64,000 nucleotides of DNA, taken from Polynucleobacter sp. (GTDB taxonomy: Bacteria > Pseudomonadota > Gammaproteobacteria > Burkholderiales > Burkholderiaceae_D). The position numbers and the translations under genes were made by a program. The DNA lies in NCBI GenBank assembly GCA_021737945.1, contig JAIPCX010000009.1, positions 42,107 to 106,106 of the forward strand, written 5' to 3'. Within the stretch, counting starts at the first letter, position 1, and every line of letters begins with the position of its first letter. Below are positions 46,103 to 55,358 of the stretch, piece after piece. The notes below the pieces were generated by a model, which was not told where the DNA came from, ran no database searches, and saw only the letters and a program-made list of their open reading frames with translations.

Positions 46103-47170
46103 ATGCATCAGGGTCGCACTACCTTATCGAAATTCTTGATTCAGCAATTAAAAGGTACGTCCGAGCAAAGTGATCTCGCCGCCTTGCTGGTGGATATCGC
46201 TGCGGCCGTGAAAGCAATATCCGCTATGACCGCTAAAGGTGAGTTGGGCGGCGTACTCGGTAGCTTGGATAGCACCAATATTCAAGGCGAGACCCAAAAG
46301 AAACTGGATGTGATGTCTGATACTGCCTTTATCAATACCTTCAGCATGGGTGGCTTGGTAGCAGGTTTGGCTTCAGAAGAAAACGATCACATCGTTGAGA
46401 TTGACCCTAAAGATGGCAGCGGCCGTTTTTTAGCGGTGTTTGATCCTTTAGATGGTTCATCAAACATTGATGTGAATGTATCCGTCGGTTCGATATTCTC
46501 TGTGCTGCGTGCGCCGCAAGGGCGTGCACCTAAGACCGAAGATTTTTTATTGGCAGGTCGTCAGCAATTAGCAGCCGGCTATGCGATTTACGGACCGTCG
46601 ACGATGTTTGTGATGACGGTCGGTAAGGGTACACACGGCTTCACGCTCGATCGTGAAGTAGGTAACTTCATACTCACGCATCCAAACATGGCAGTGCCAG
46701 CGGATACCAGTGAATTTGCTATCAATGCGAGTAATGAGCGCTTTTGGGAGCCACCGGTGCAGCGCTATGTAGCGGAATGCAAAAACGGTAAAACTGATGT
46801 TCGGGGACGTGACTTCAATATGCGTTGGATTGCCAGCATGGTGGCGGATATTCATCGCATTCTTATGCGTGGCGGTGTGTTTATGTACCCGCGCGATACC
46901 AAAGATCCTTCTAAGGCAGGCCGCTTGCGCCTGATGTATGAAGCCAACCCCATGAGCATGGTGATCGAGCAAGCCGGGGGGATAGGCTCTACCGGCCGTG
47001 AGCGCATTTTAGATATGCAGCCGCACGATATTCATCAGCGAGTACCGGTAGTGATTGGGTCACGCAATGAAGTCGAACGTATAGAAAAATATCACCAGGA
47101 ATATGACAGCGGCACGGATGAGAAATACACGTCGCCGTTGTTTCAAGAGCGCTCGCTGTATGCGAATTAA
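46103..47170 (+). CDS. cbbF: Class I fructose-1,6-bisphosphatase
   Basis: This 355-residue enzyme has the class I metal/phosphate site VFDPLDGSSNIDVN (112-125) with IQGETQKKLDVMSD before it and IYGPSTMFVM later. It makes fructose 6-phosphate in the regeneration phase and may also act on sedoheptulose bisphosphate. An ACTGGAGGCATC ribosome site precedes the ATG. It stands between cbbX and cbbP. Confidence 0.96.
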   Translation: MHQGRTTLSKFLIQQLKGTSEQSDLAALLVDIAAAVKAISAMTAKGELGGVLGSLDSTNIQGETQKKLDVMSDTAFINTFSMGGLVAGLASEENDHIVEIDPKDGSGRFLAVFDPLDGSSNIDVNVSVGSIFSVLRAPQGRAPKTEDFLLAGRQQLAAGYAIYGPSTMFVMTVGKGTHGFTLDREVGNFILTHPNMAVPADTSEFAINASNERFWEPPVQRYVAECKNGKTDVRGRDFNMRWIASMVADIHRILMRGGVFMYPRDTKDPSKAGRLRLMYEANPMSMVIEQAGGIGSTGRERILDMQPHDIHQRVPVVIGSRNEVERIEKYHQEYDSGTDEKYTSPLFQERSLYAN

Positions 47171-47258
47171 GAAGGCAAATTAACTACGCCATTTAAGCCC
47201 GCGAACTAAGCGTACGAGATATCTGCACCAACCATTATAAAAACGCCCGGAGATTACC

Positions 47259-48131
47259 GTGTCAGTCAAACATCCTATCGTCGCTATCACCGGATCCTCC
47301 GGCGCTGGCACTACGACAGTCATGAAAAGCTTTCAGCATATTTTTCGTCGCGAGCAAATTCGCGCGCAAATTCTGGAAGGCGATTCTATGCATCGCTACA
47401 ACCGCCTTGAGATGCGCGAAGCGATGAAGCAACAGCAAGCGGCTGGTAATGATTCATTTAGTCATTTTAGTCCTGATGCGAATTTGCTTAGTGACCTGTC
47501 AACCACGTTTAAAACCTTTGGCGAAACCGGTTCTGGTCGGGTACGTAAATATATTCATGATGATGCAGAGGCTGCAGAGTTTGGCCAAAGCCCTGGCACC
47601 TTCACTCCATGGAAAGACATGGAGGCGGGCGCAGAGCTTTTGTTTTATGAAGGCTTGCACGGCGGCTACGTGGGCGAGGAAGCGGATGTGGCTAAGTATG
47701 TGGATTTGCTGATTGGTGTGGTGCCCATCATTAATTTGGAATGGATACAAAAGCTGCATCGCGATCAAAATATGCGCGGCTATTCGCAAGAAGCAGTGAT
47801 TGATACGATTTTGCGCCGTATGCCAGATTACACGCGGCATATTTGCTCGCAGTTCTCGCGCACACACGTAAATTTCCAGCGCGTTCCAACCGTTGATACT
47901 TCGAATCCTTTCATCGCTAAAGATATTCCTAGTGCCGATGAAAGCATGGTCGTGATTCGTTTTGCGAATCCTAAAGGGATTGATTTTCCGTATCTGTTGT
48001 CCATGATAGAAAACTCATGGATGACGCGCCCGAATACCTTTGTTATCCCCGGCGGCAAGATGGGCTTGGCGATGCAATTAATTTTTACTCCGATGATTTT
48101 GCGTTTGATGGATAGAAGGAAGCGCGCATGA
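47259..48131 (+). CDS. cbbP: Phosphoribulokinase
   Basis: This 290-residue kinase makes ribulose 1,5-bisphosphate from ribulose 5-phosphate and ATP. It has P-loop [15 protein letters not shown] (11-25), the substrate block [14 protein letters not shown] and [13 protein letters not shown]. It is the class I bacterial type with no regulatory cysteine pair. It starts at GTG 47259 after CCCGGAGA. The product's substrate supply comes from the transketolase gene, which overlaps by four bases (ATGA). Confidence 0.96.
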   Translation: MSVKHPIVAITGSSGAGTTTVMKSFQHIFRREQIRAQILEGDSMHRYNRLEMREAMKQQQAAGNDSFSHFSPDANLLSDLSTTFKTFGETGSGRVRKYIHDDAEAAEFGQSPGTFTPWKDMEAGAELLFYEGLHGGYVGEEADVAKYVDLLIGVVPIINLEWIQKLHRDQNMRGYSQEAVIDTILRRMPDYTRHICSQFSRTHVNFQRVPTVDTSNPFIAKDIPSADESMVVIRFANPKGIDFPYLLSMIENSWMTRPNTFVIPGGKMGLAMQLIFTPMILRLMDRRKRA

Positions 48132-50122
48132 AACACGCTGAATCAACCACCCGCGAGTTAGCGAATGCGATTCGCTTTCTGGCCATTGATGCTGTTAACA
48201 AAGCAAAATCAGGTCACCCCGGTGCGCCTATGGGTATGGCGGATATTGCTGAGGTGCTGTGGCGCCATCATTTAAAACACAACCCGGGTAATCCACTGTG
48301 GGCTGATCGGGATCGCTTTGTTTTATCGAATGGCCATGGTTCTATGTTGTTGTATGCCTTGCTGCATTTAACGGGCTACGATTTAACGATTGATGATTTA
48401 AAAAACTTTCGTCAACTGCACAGTAAAACGCCGGGTCATCCTGAAGTAGATATCACACCGGGTGTAGAAACCACCACCGGTCCCTTAGGCCAAGGCTTAG
48501 CCAATGGCGTGGGTATGGCACTTGCAGAAAAAATTCTCGCACGTCGTTTCAATCGTGACGGCCACAACGTCATTGATCACCTCACCTGGGTATTTTTGGG
48601 TGATGGTTGTTTGATGGAAGGCGTGAGCCACGAAGTGTGTTCATTAGCCGGTGTGTGGGGTCTTGATAAGCTCACCTGCTTTTACGACGACAACGGCATT
48701 TCGATTGATGGCCATGTCGAAGGTTGGTTTAAAGACGATACTGCCGCACGTTTCCGTGCGTATGGTTGGCATGTGATTGGCCCGATTGATGGTCATGATG
48801 CGGCAGCGATTAATAAGGCGATAGAAGAAGCGAAGCACACCACTGGTAAGCCATCCATGATTATCTGCCGCACGCAGATAGGTTGGGGCTCACCGAATAT
48901 GGTGGGCACGCACGATGTGCACGGCGCACCTTTGGGCGATAAAGAAACTGATGCTACACGTGCTGCACTCAACTGGCCCTATGCGCCCTTTGAAATTCCT
49001 GATTCCATAAAATCGGCTTGGAATGCGAATGCCACCGGTATTGCGCACGAAGCCAAGTGGCAGCATGTGTTTACGTCGTACGCCAAAGCCCACCCTGAAT
49101 TAGCTGCTGAATTGATGCGTGTGACTCAGCGTGATTTGCCGGTGGATTGGGCAGAAATTAAAGCATCGCTATTCACTCTAGCTAAGAGTATTACCGCTGC
49201 TACAGCGACGCGTAAATCAAGCCAGCAAATGCTGGATTTGTTAGTGGCGGGTGTGCCTGAATTATTAGGTGGCTCAGCTGACTTAACCGGATCAAACCTC
49301 ACCGCAGGTAAAACCAGTCGTGCATGGCATAGCCACAAAGATAGTGATGCGAATTACATCTCGTATGGCGTGCGTGAATTTGGTATGACAGCGATTATGA
49401 ATGGCGCTGTGCTGCATGGTGGCTTGATTCCTTATGGTGGTACGTTTGCGGTGTTCTCAGACTATTCGCGCAATGGCATACGCATGAGTGCGCTTATGAA
49501 GCAGCGTGTGGTACATGTGTTGACTCATGATTCGATAGGCTTGGGTGAAGATGGTCCGACGCATCAACCGATAGAGCATGCAGCGAGCTTGCGCTTGATA
49601 CCAAGCCTGGATGTATGGCGCCCATGTGATGGTATGGAAACCGCAGTCGCTTGGGCGTGTGCGCTTGAGCGCCAGGATGGCCCATCCGCGCTACTACTCT
49701 CGCGTCAAAATTTACCGCAGCTATCAAATGCGATTAGTGCTGAGCACATTGCGAAGGGTGGCTATGTATTGTCGGATTGTGCGCAAGCACCGGAAGCGGT
49801 GTTGATTGCTACGGGTTCTGAAGTAGCGATTGCTATCGAAGCACAAAAAACCTTACTCGAACGAGGCCGTCACGTGCGTGTGGTGTCTATGCCATGTACT
49901 GCACGATTTGATGCGCAGCCATTAGCCTGGCAGCAGCAGGTTTTACCTGAGGGAGTAAAGCGTATTGCGATTGAAGCGGGGCATCCTGATTTTTGGCGTA
50001 AATACGTAGGCTTGGCTGGCCACGTGGTGGGTATTGCGCGCTTTGGTGAATCAGCGCCTGCACCGCAAGTCTATGATGCGCTGGGTATCACTGCTGAACA
50101 ATTAATTGCAGCTGTCGGCTAG
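48128..50122 (+). CDS. cbbT: Transketolase
   Basis: This 664-residue enzyme has [13 protein letters not shown] (28-40), [17 protein letters not shown], thiamine-binding [13 protein letters not shown], and the C-terminal [12 protein letters not shown]. It exchanges two-carbon units among sugar phosphates in the Calvin cycle and forms sedoheptulose 7-phosphate, which is also the starting point of the heptose genes at the left of the window. It overlaps cbbP (ATGA). Confidence 0.96.
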   Translation: MKHAESTTRELANAIRFLAIDAVNKAKSGHPGAPMGMADIAEVLWRHHLKHNPGNPLWADRDRFVLSNGHGSMLLYALLHLTGYDLTIDDLKNFRQLHSKTPGHPEVDITPGVETTTGPLGQGLANGVGMALAEKILARRFNRDGHNVIDHLTWVFLGDGCLMEGVSHEVCSLAGVWGLDKLTCFYDDNGISIDGHVEGWFKDDTAARFRAYGWHVIGPIDGHDAAAINKAIEEAKHTTGKPSMIICRTQIGWGSPNMVGTHDVHGAPLGDKETDATRAALNWPYAPFEIPDSIKSAWNANATGIAHEAKWQHVFTSYAKAHPELAAELMRVTQRDLPVDWAEIKASLFTLAKSITAATATRKSSQQMLDLLVAGVPELLGGSADLTGSNLTAGKTSRAWHSHKDSDANYISYGVREFGMTAIMNGAVLHGGLIPYGGTFAVFSDYSRNGIRMSALMKQRVVHVLTHDSIGLGEDGPTHQPIEHAASLRLIPSLDVWRPCDGMETAVAWACALERQDGPSALLLSRQNLPQLSNAISAEHIAKGGYVLSDCAQAPEAVLIATGSEVAIAIEAQKTLLERGRHVRVVSMPCTARFDAQPLAWQQQVLPEGVKRIAIEAGHPDFWRKYVGLAGHVVGIARFGESAPAPQVYDALGITAEQLIAAVG

Positions 50123-50133
50123 GGGAGATTGTC

Positions 50134-50790
50134 ATGGCTTTAGTAATGTATGACCTTGATGGCACCTTGCTCGATACCGCTAGTGAAATTGCTGAAGCAA
50201 CTAATTTGACGCTGAAAGAGTTTAATCTTCAGCCTGTCTCACAAAATCAGGTGCGTGATTGGATAGGTCACGGCACGGGCTGGTTGATGAAGCGTGCGTG
50301 GGAGGAACAGAAGGGTTCAGATAAAGCGAATTGGGATGAAGTGATGGCGCGCTTTATTCATCACTATGAAGCGACTGCAGGTACGACCAGTGTGCCGTTT
50401 CCCTTCGTGCTTGAAACATTGCGTAAAGCACGTGATTATGGTTTGAAGCAAGCCGTCGTCACCAACAAAGAAACACGTTTTACTAATCGCATCCTTGAAA
50501 AACATGGATTGACGAATCTGTTGGATATGGTGGTTTGTGGCGATACGCTCAGCGTTAAAAAACCTAATCCAGCCGTGATTCAACATTGTCTTGATACGAT
50601 GGGCGTAGCTCAGGGTGAGGCTTTGTTTGTGGGCGACTCGAGCATTGATATGGCGACTGCTAAGGCGGCAGGCGTTTTGTGTTGGGCGGTGCCGTATGGC
50701 TATAACCTAGGTCGCCCAATTGAAGAGACCATGCCTGATCGTATCGTGCCTGATATTCGTGAAGTGCCGAATTTTTTCAGGCACCTGTAA
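50134..50790 (+). CDS. cbbZ: Phosphoglycolate phosphatase
   Basis: This 218-residue HAD phosphatase has motif I MYDLDGTLLDT (D7 and D9), motif II VVTNKE and motif IV FVGDSSIDMATAKAAG. It removes 2-phosphoglycolate made by RuBisCO oxygenation. The position between cbbT and cbbA is the standard one for cbbZ. A GGGGAG site lies before the ATG. Confidence 0.93.
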   Translation: MALVMYDLDGTLLDTASEIAEATNLTLKEFNLQPVSQNQVRDWIGHGTGWLMKRAWEEQKGSDKANWDEVMARFIHHYEATAGTTSVPFPFVLETLRKARDYGLKQAVVTNKETRFTNRILEKHGLTNLLDMVVCGDTLSVKKPNPAVIQHCLDTMGVAQGEALFVGDSSIDMATAKAAGVLCWAVPYGYNLGRPIEETMPDRIVPDIREVPNFFRHL

Positions 50791-50832
50791 CACTAAAAAT
50801 AATTTAATTAAATATCCATCGGAGGAAACACC

Positions 50833-51897
50833 ATGGCCTTGATCTCTCTGCGCCAATTGCTAGACCACGCTGCTGAACATCAGTATGGCTTGCCTGCATT
50901 TAATGTGAATAACATGGAACAGATTCACGCCATTATGCAAGCTGCTGCTGAAGTTGATAGCCCAGTGATTTTGCAAGCATCTGCCGGTGCACGCAAATAT
51001 GCTGGTGAAGCTTTTTTGCGCAAGCTGGTTGAAGCAGCGATTGAGCAGTACCCCGATATTCCAGTCTGTATGCATCAAGATCATGGCGCATCACCTGCGG
51101 TATGTCAGGGTTCGATACGCAGTGGCTTTTCTAGTGTGATGATGGATGGCTCGCTCAAAGAAGATGCGAAGACGCCAGCCAGCTATGAATACAACGTTGA
51201 AGTTACGCGTCGCGTAGTTGAAATGGCGCATGCAGTTGGCGTATCTGTAGAAGGTGAGTTGGGATGCTTAGGCTCGCTAGAAACTGGCCAAGCCGGTGAA
51301 GAAGATGGTGTGGGTGCAGAAGGTGTGTTGGATCATTCGCAATTACTCACCGACCCTGATGAAGCTGCGCAGTTTGTTGCAGCCACCGATGTAGATGCGC
51401 TCGCGATTGCGATTGGCACTAGCCATGGCGCATACAAATTTAGTCGCCCACCGACTGGTGATATTTTAGCGATTGATCGTATTAAAGCGATACACAAGCG
51501 CATACCGAACACGCACTTGGTGATGCACGGTTCATCATCCGTGCCACAAGAATACTTGGAAATGATTCGTCAGTACGGCGGCGACATTAAAGAAACGTAT
51601 GGCGTACCGGTACAAGAGATTGTTGAAGGTATTAAGTACGGTGTGCGTAAAGTAAATATCGATACCGACATTCGTTTGGCCATGACCGCTGCTATGCGCA
51701 AAGCCATGGCCGATAAGCCGGATGAATTTGATCCACGTGCATTTTTAAAAGCAGCGACTGCTGCTGCAAAAAAAGTAGTTAAGGATAGGTTTGAATCGTT
51801 TGGTTGCGCAGGACAGGCATCAAAAATTAAAGCGATGCATTTGGATCACATGGCGAGTTTGTATCAAAAGGGTACGCTGCGTGCCAAAGTCCACTAA
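50833..51897 (+). CDS. cbbA: Class II fructose-bisphosphate aldolase
   Basis: This 354-residue zinc aldolase has [11 protein letters not shown] (21-31), the metal site CMHQDHGAS (79-87), [14 protein letters not shown] and the C-terminal [17 protein letters not shown]. It condenses triose phosphates to fructose or sedoheptulose bisphosphate in the Calvin cycle. A strong GGAGGAAA ribosome site precedes its ATG. Confidence 0.95.
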   Translation: MALISLRQLLDHAAEHQYGLPAFNVNNMEQIHAIMQAAAEVDSPVILQASAGARKYAGEAFLRKLVEAAIEQYPDIPVCMHQDHGASPAVCQGSIRSGFSSVMMDGSLKEDAKTPASYEYNVEVTRRVVEMAHAVGVSVEGELGCLGSLETGQAGEEDGVGAEGVLDHSQLLTDPDEAAQFVAATDVDALAIAIGTSHGAYKFSRPPTGDILAIDRIKAIHKRIPNTHLVMHGSSSVPQEYLEMIRQYGGDIKETYGVPVQEIVEGIKYGVRKVNIDTDIRLAMTAAMRKAMADKPDEFDPRAFLKAATAAAKKVVKDRFESFGCAGQASKIKAMHLDHMASLYQKGTLRAKVH

Positions 51898-51926
51898 GAC
51901 GCGCAGTTTTTAAACATAGTAATCAC

Positions 51927-52619
51927 ATGATTATTCCGGGCCAACACCGCTGTGTATTGTTTGATGTGGATGGCACGATCGCCGAGACAGAAGGACAAGC
52001 GCATCTTCCGGCGTTTAATCGCGCGCTGGAAGAGGCGGGTTTGCCTTGGCGATGGGCGCATGCTGATTACAAGCGCTTACTAAAAACTGCAGGTGGGTTC
52101 GAGCGCCTATTGCGCTATGCCGAAGAAACCGGTAGTGATGCCGGCGCACTGCGTCATTTACTGGCGGGTGTGCACAAAGCTAAAAATAAACACTTCGCAG
52201 ACATTCTCGCTTCAGGTGCTGTTAAGCCGCGCGCTGGTTTTGCAGAGTTGATTCATAGCCTGACACGTCACGATATTCGTTGGGCTGTGGTGACTACAAC
52301 CAGTCGCTCCAACTGGGACGCGCTGTGGAATTATTCACTCTCACCTTTAGGATTGCCAGCGCCGACCACCATCGTGGTGGGTGATGATGTACAGGCAAAA
52401 AAACCCGATCCCGAAGCGTATCTTTTAGCGTTGCAGCGCTTGAGTCTGAGTGCTCATGACTGCTACGTTATTGAAGATTCCCGCAATGGCTTATTAGCGG
52501 CTGGCGGTGCTGGATTAGCCGTGGCAATCGTGCGCAGTGAGTTTTTTGCGGATGAAACGTTTGAGGGTGCGAAGGTGGTGGTCGATGAGTTGACGGAGTT
52601 GGTGGAGTTGCTGGTTTAA
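51927..52619 (+). CDS. cbbY: CbbY-type sugar-bisphosphate phosphatase (HAD)
   Basis: This 230-residue HAD protein has CVLFDVDGTIAETEGQAHLP (9-28), close to the CbbY signature (DVDGTLAETE), motif II AVVTTTSRSNW and the later VIEDSRNGLLAAGGAGL. CbbY dephosphorylates xylulose 1,5-bisphosphate, a misfire product that inhibits red-type RuBisCO after release by CbbX. It ends the Calvin operon. Confidence 0.92.
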   Translation: MIIPGQHRCVLFDVDGTIAETEGQAHLPAFNRALEEAGLPWRWAHADYKRLLKTAGGFERLLRYAEETGSDAGALRHLLAGVHKAKNKHFADILASGAVKPRAGFAELIHSLTRHDIRWAVVTTTSRSNWDALWNYSLSPLGLPAPTTIVVGDDVQAKKPDPEAYLLALQRLSLSAHDCYVIEDSRNGLLAAGGAGLAVAIVRSEFFADETFEGAKVVVDELTELVELLV

Positions 52620-52732
52620 CTGCTCTGGTAATTGCGCTTTAAGTCCTCAGCTTCTCTTTGTTACGAACCAAGACCAATGAGTTTGGCCCAGCAATCCGAG
52701 TACGTGTCGATGAGGCTTTTGGCCTAAAAAAT

Positions 52733-52788
52733 CACCCATCTTCACCCAATTTAAGACTGTTTGACTTATAAATGGGTGTTAATGGGTG
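52733..52788. repeat. Inverted repeat with CACCCAT arms
   Basis: CACCCATCTTCACCCAATTT (from 52733) pairs imperfectly with AAATGGGTGTTAATGGGTG (ending 52788) around a short spacer; the right arm also contains the direct repeat AATGGGTGT. The hairpin lies about 115 bases after the cbbY stop and might be a transcription stop-like or mobile-element structure, but there is no T-run. Confidence 0.55.
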
Positions 52789-52949
52789 TGCTATTGGTTA
52801 ATTGTCTGGCCCTTCCAATCTTTGAATAAGTTGATGCTGATAATTCATCATCAAGTCACCTAAATACTCCCAAAAGCTTTCTGAGTTTACGGTTTCCTTA
52901 ACAGTCGCCATTGGGAGAAATCGACTCATCTCGTTACGAAAATCTTTTG

Positions 52950-53017
52950 ATCAAAGAAACTCATCGGAAAATGTCACTTAACGTAACTTTCCGATGAGTT
53001 ATTTCAAGACCTTTGAT
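52950..53017. repeat. Two-part inverted repeat upstream of ATPase gene
   Basis: A perfect 13-base inverted repeat AACTCATCGGAAA (52958-52970) / TTTCCGATGAGTT (52988-53000) with a 17-base loop is flanked by a second pair ATCAAAG (52950-52956) / CTTTGAT (53011-53017). The structure is palindromic overall and could be an operator, a mobile-element end or a structured leader of the defence genes. Confidence 0.6.
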
Positions 53018-53204
53018 GTTTGGGGCAGACGCTGATGCAGATATTGAAATGGGCTGTGGCTACTAGCTTATTGAGTTTGCGACCTGAACTGCCAGCTATT
53101 ACGTAAATAAACAAAAAATTGTTTAAAATCGAGTTTAATATGATTTAATATCGACTTACTTATTAAATTTGAACGAAATATTGTTCATTTTTACCGGAGG
53201 CGGT

Positions 53205-54389
53205 ATGTTGAAGTCCTTTGCTCTGCGCAACTTTCAGTCTTTCCATGAGCAAGTTCACATTTCTCTGGAACTCAACAAACACACGCCAGACGACAACCGA
53301 GCCTTTGAGACTCCTCTAGGCTCCAAGCTAAGCAAAGCCCTTGCAGTGATAGGCCCCAATGCAAGCGGTAAAACAACGCTGATTAAATCATTGGCATTCG
53401 TGAGTTGGTTCGTTTGCCAATCGTTCCACGCCAAGCTTGATGCACCTATTCCGTTAATCGGCCACTTCGGCGCTGCCAACGAAACCTCACAGTTTGAAGT
53501 TGAATTTGAGATGGATGGCCACGACTGGAAATACCGATTGGTAGCTAGCGAAACTCGCGTCTATTCCGAGCACCTGTACTGCAAACTAACAAGAGCCTAC
53601 TCCTACGTATTTGCAAGGGATTGGAATCCCACTTCAAAACGCTACGACATTAAACAGAATCAGTTTGGCTTTTTGCAAAAGGAAGCAGAGCGCGTACGTG
53701 AAAACGCTTCCTTGTTATCGACAGCTGCTCAGTATCAGGTTCCCTTAGCTTTGAAGATTTGCTCGCTGCAAGTCTGCACCAACTTGTACGTCATGGGTCG
53801 ATACCACTTAGACGATGGGCAAATGGTTGGTGCATCAGCCCTGTACTTTGCCAATGATCATTTGCGATTGGCAATGACGAAATTGCTTAAGGATTGGGAT
53901 TTGGGTTTGACGGATATTCGTATTGAACGAAAAACCGTTACGCATCCTGATGGAGATAAAGACGATATTTATATTCCCTTTGGCGTTCACCAGGTAAACG
54001 AGATTGAGCATTCCATCATGCTTAAGTATGAATCGAGTGGTACGCAGTCGGCTTTTATTTTACTTTCACGTCTCTTGCCCGTTTTAAATTCAGGTGGCGT
54101 AGCGGTCATTGATGAACTTGAATCTGATTTGCATCCACACATGCTGGTGCCTATCTTGGATTTGTTCTTTTCTCCAGAGACGAATCCGCACAATGCACAA
54201 ATTTTATTTACTTGTCACTCCATTGAAGTGTTGAACTTGCTGCATAAAGCACAAGTTGTGCTCGTGGAGAAGGATGAAAACTGTCATAGCAACGCTTGGC
54301 GACTAGATGAAGTTAAAGGTATTCGCGCAGATGACAACTTGTACGCAAAGTACATGGGTGGCTCTTATGGAGCTATTCCGCAGTTGTAA
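53205..54389 (+). CDS. AAA-family ATPase, RloA/OLD-like
   Basis: This 394-residue ATPase has Walker A GPNASGKTT (50-58), the ABC-like ESSGTQS signature (276-282), Walker B AVIDELESDLHPH (300-312) and a terminal FTCHSIEVL switch, the pattern of AAA_15/AAA_21 proteins that lack a fused Toprim nuclease. The ATG at 53205, after ACCGGAGGCGGT, is far better than the TTG at 53169. The next gene encodes a Toprim/RloB-like protein, giving a two-gene ATPase-plus-nuclease set resembling anti-phage RloAB or AbiL modules. Defence function is inferred from the pairing. Confidence 0.85.
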   Translation: MLKSFALRNFQSFHEQVHISLELNKHTPDDNRAFETPLGSKLSKALAVIGPNASGKTTLIKSLAFVSWFVCQSFHAKLDAPIPLIGHFGAANETSQFEVEFEMDGHDWKYRLVASETRVYSEHLYCKLTRAYSYVFARDWNPTSKRYDIKQNQFGFLQKEAERVRENASLLSTAAQYQVPLALKICSLQVCTNLYVMGRYHLDDGQMVGASALYFANDHLRLAMTKLLKDWDLGLTDIRIERKTVTHPDGDKDDIYIPFGVHQVNEIEHSIMLKYESSGTQSAFILLSRLLPVLNSGGVAVIDELESDLHPHMLVPILDLFFSPETNPHNAQILFTCHSIEVLNLLHKAQVVLVEKDENCHSNAWRLDEVKGIRADDNLYAKYMGGSYGAIPQL

Positions 54390-54391
54390 AG

Positions 54392-54916
54392 GTGTATGGG
54401 GTGACTAGATATGGCAAGCCACATATTACTCAGCGTAAGACTTTACTGGCTGTTGGCGAAGGTAAATCAGACGCAGCTTTTCTTAAGTATCTAAGAACAC
54501 AGTACTGTGCTGGGGGTAGTGGCGTTGCAGTGACTGTCCGGCAGGCTAATGGTAAAGGGCCGAGCAACGTCATTAGCACAGCAATTGGCGCTCTCCGGAT
54601 TTCCAGTTATGACAAAAAACTTTGTTTGTTGGACACGGACATTGATTGGACGAGTCAAAACAAGATCGAAGCTAAACGTAAAAAGATCGAGCTAATTGGG
54701 TCAATTCCATGCCTTGAGGGTTTGTTGTTGCAGATGCTGGGCAGACAATTTCCCTCAGTAAGCGACGACTGCAAGCGTCAGTTAAAAGCAATTACAGGTA
54801 AAGAAATGTTTGAGGTGGAAGACTACGCCGCAAACTTTACTTACTTTCATTTGCAGAGTGTGCGAACCAATATTGCAGAGCTAGACAAACTTTTGAGATT
54901 GTTCGAAGGAAGGTAA
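54392..54916 (+). CDS. RloB/Toprim-like partner protein
   Basis: This 174-residue protein has a Toprim-like start (LLAVGEGKSDAAFLKYLR, 18-35, with E23) and the acidic CLLDTDIDW (78-86, with D81, D83 and D85), followed by SIPCLEGLLLQMLG (104-117), which resembles the RloB motif with a proline-cysteine-phenylalanine/glutamate block. It begins at GTG 54392, three bases after the ATPase stop, or at GTG 54401. It is the likely nuclease or effector of the ATPase. It is shorter than many RloB proteins (about 200). Confidence 0.72.
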   Translation: MYGVTRYGKPHITQRKTLLAVGEGKSDAAFLKYLRTQYCAGGSGVAVTVRQANGKGPSNVISTAIGALRISSYDKKLCLLDTDIDWTSQNKIEAKRKKIELIGSIPCLEGLLLQMLGRQFPSVSDDCKRQLKAITGKEMFEVEDYAANFTYFHLQSVRTNIAELDKLLRLFEGR

Positions 54917-54957
54917 TTATTGGGGGGCGAATCGTTGTGATTAACAGGGTTAATCTC

Positions 54958-55311
54958 ATGGATAAGATCACAAATAAACAAATAGACTCCGCGACTATGA
55001 ATGCGTTACGAGCATTTAAAGATAAGGTTTCTGTGCGCATTGATTTTGCGGGTCTGATTTTATTTGGTAGCCGAGCCAGAAATACCCATCGAACAGATAG
55101 CGACGCAGATGTTGTTGTGCTGTTGCGTGGATCGCCCGGAAAATTTTTTGCCACCAAATTAGCAATGGATGATTTGGCATACGACGTGCTGCTCAATACA
55201 GGTATTCGTATACAGCCTTTGCCCGTATGGGAGTCTGAATGGAGTCAGCCGGAAAATTATTCCAATCCGTGGCTTTTAAAAAATATCGCGAATGAAGGAA
55301 TTCGTCTGTGA
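54958..55311 (+). CDS. MNT-type nucleotidyltransferase (MntA antitoxin-like)
   Basis: This 117-residue protein has the polymerase-beta minimal nucleotidyltransferase motif LFGSRARN...DSDADVVV (35-54), with GS at 37-38 and aspartates D49 and D51. MNT proteins pair with HEPN RNases as antitoxins, often by adenylylating them. An in-frame GTG at 54937 is an alternative start. The stop overlaps a GTG that opens a 16-codon frame, the likely remnant of the HEPN partner. It lies directly after the ATPase/Toprim pair. Confidence 0.82.
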   Translation: MDKITNKQIDSATMNALRAFKDKVSVRIDFAGLILFGSRARNTHRTDSDADVVVLLRGSPGKFFATKLAMDDLAYDVLLNTGIRIQPLPVWESEWSQPENYSNPWLLKNIANEGIRL

Positions 55312-55358
55312 CAAGCGAGGAAATAAAAAATAAGCGCCGTGCAGCACGAGAAAATTAA
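55308..55358 (+). pseudogene. Probable HEPN-partner remnant (16 codons)
   Basis: A GTG at 55308 overlaps the nucleotidyltransferase stop (GTGA) and opens a 16-codon frame, MTSEEIKNKRRAAREN, then TAA. Its beginning resembles the helical N-terminus of HEPN proteins (MTxEEI...), which usually follow MNT genes with such overlaps. The frame stops at the convergent glycosyltransferase gene, so the toxin gene seems to have been lost by a rearrangement, leaving an orphan antitoxin. Short length makes the call tentative. Confidence 0.45.

Larger units (their letters stand above)
52620..53204. other. 585-base gap with two inverted repeats
   Basis: This boundary between the Calvin operon and the accessory strip contains no supportable gene. 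It holds two separate inverted repeats (52733-52788 and 52950-53017), listed below, and AT-rich DNA with the start signals of the ATPase gene at the right end. It may mark the insertion edge of the defence-type genes. Confidence 0.6.
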
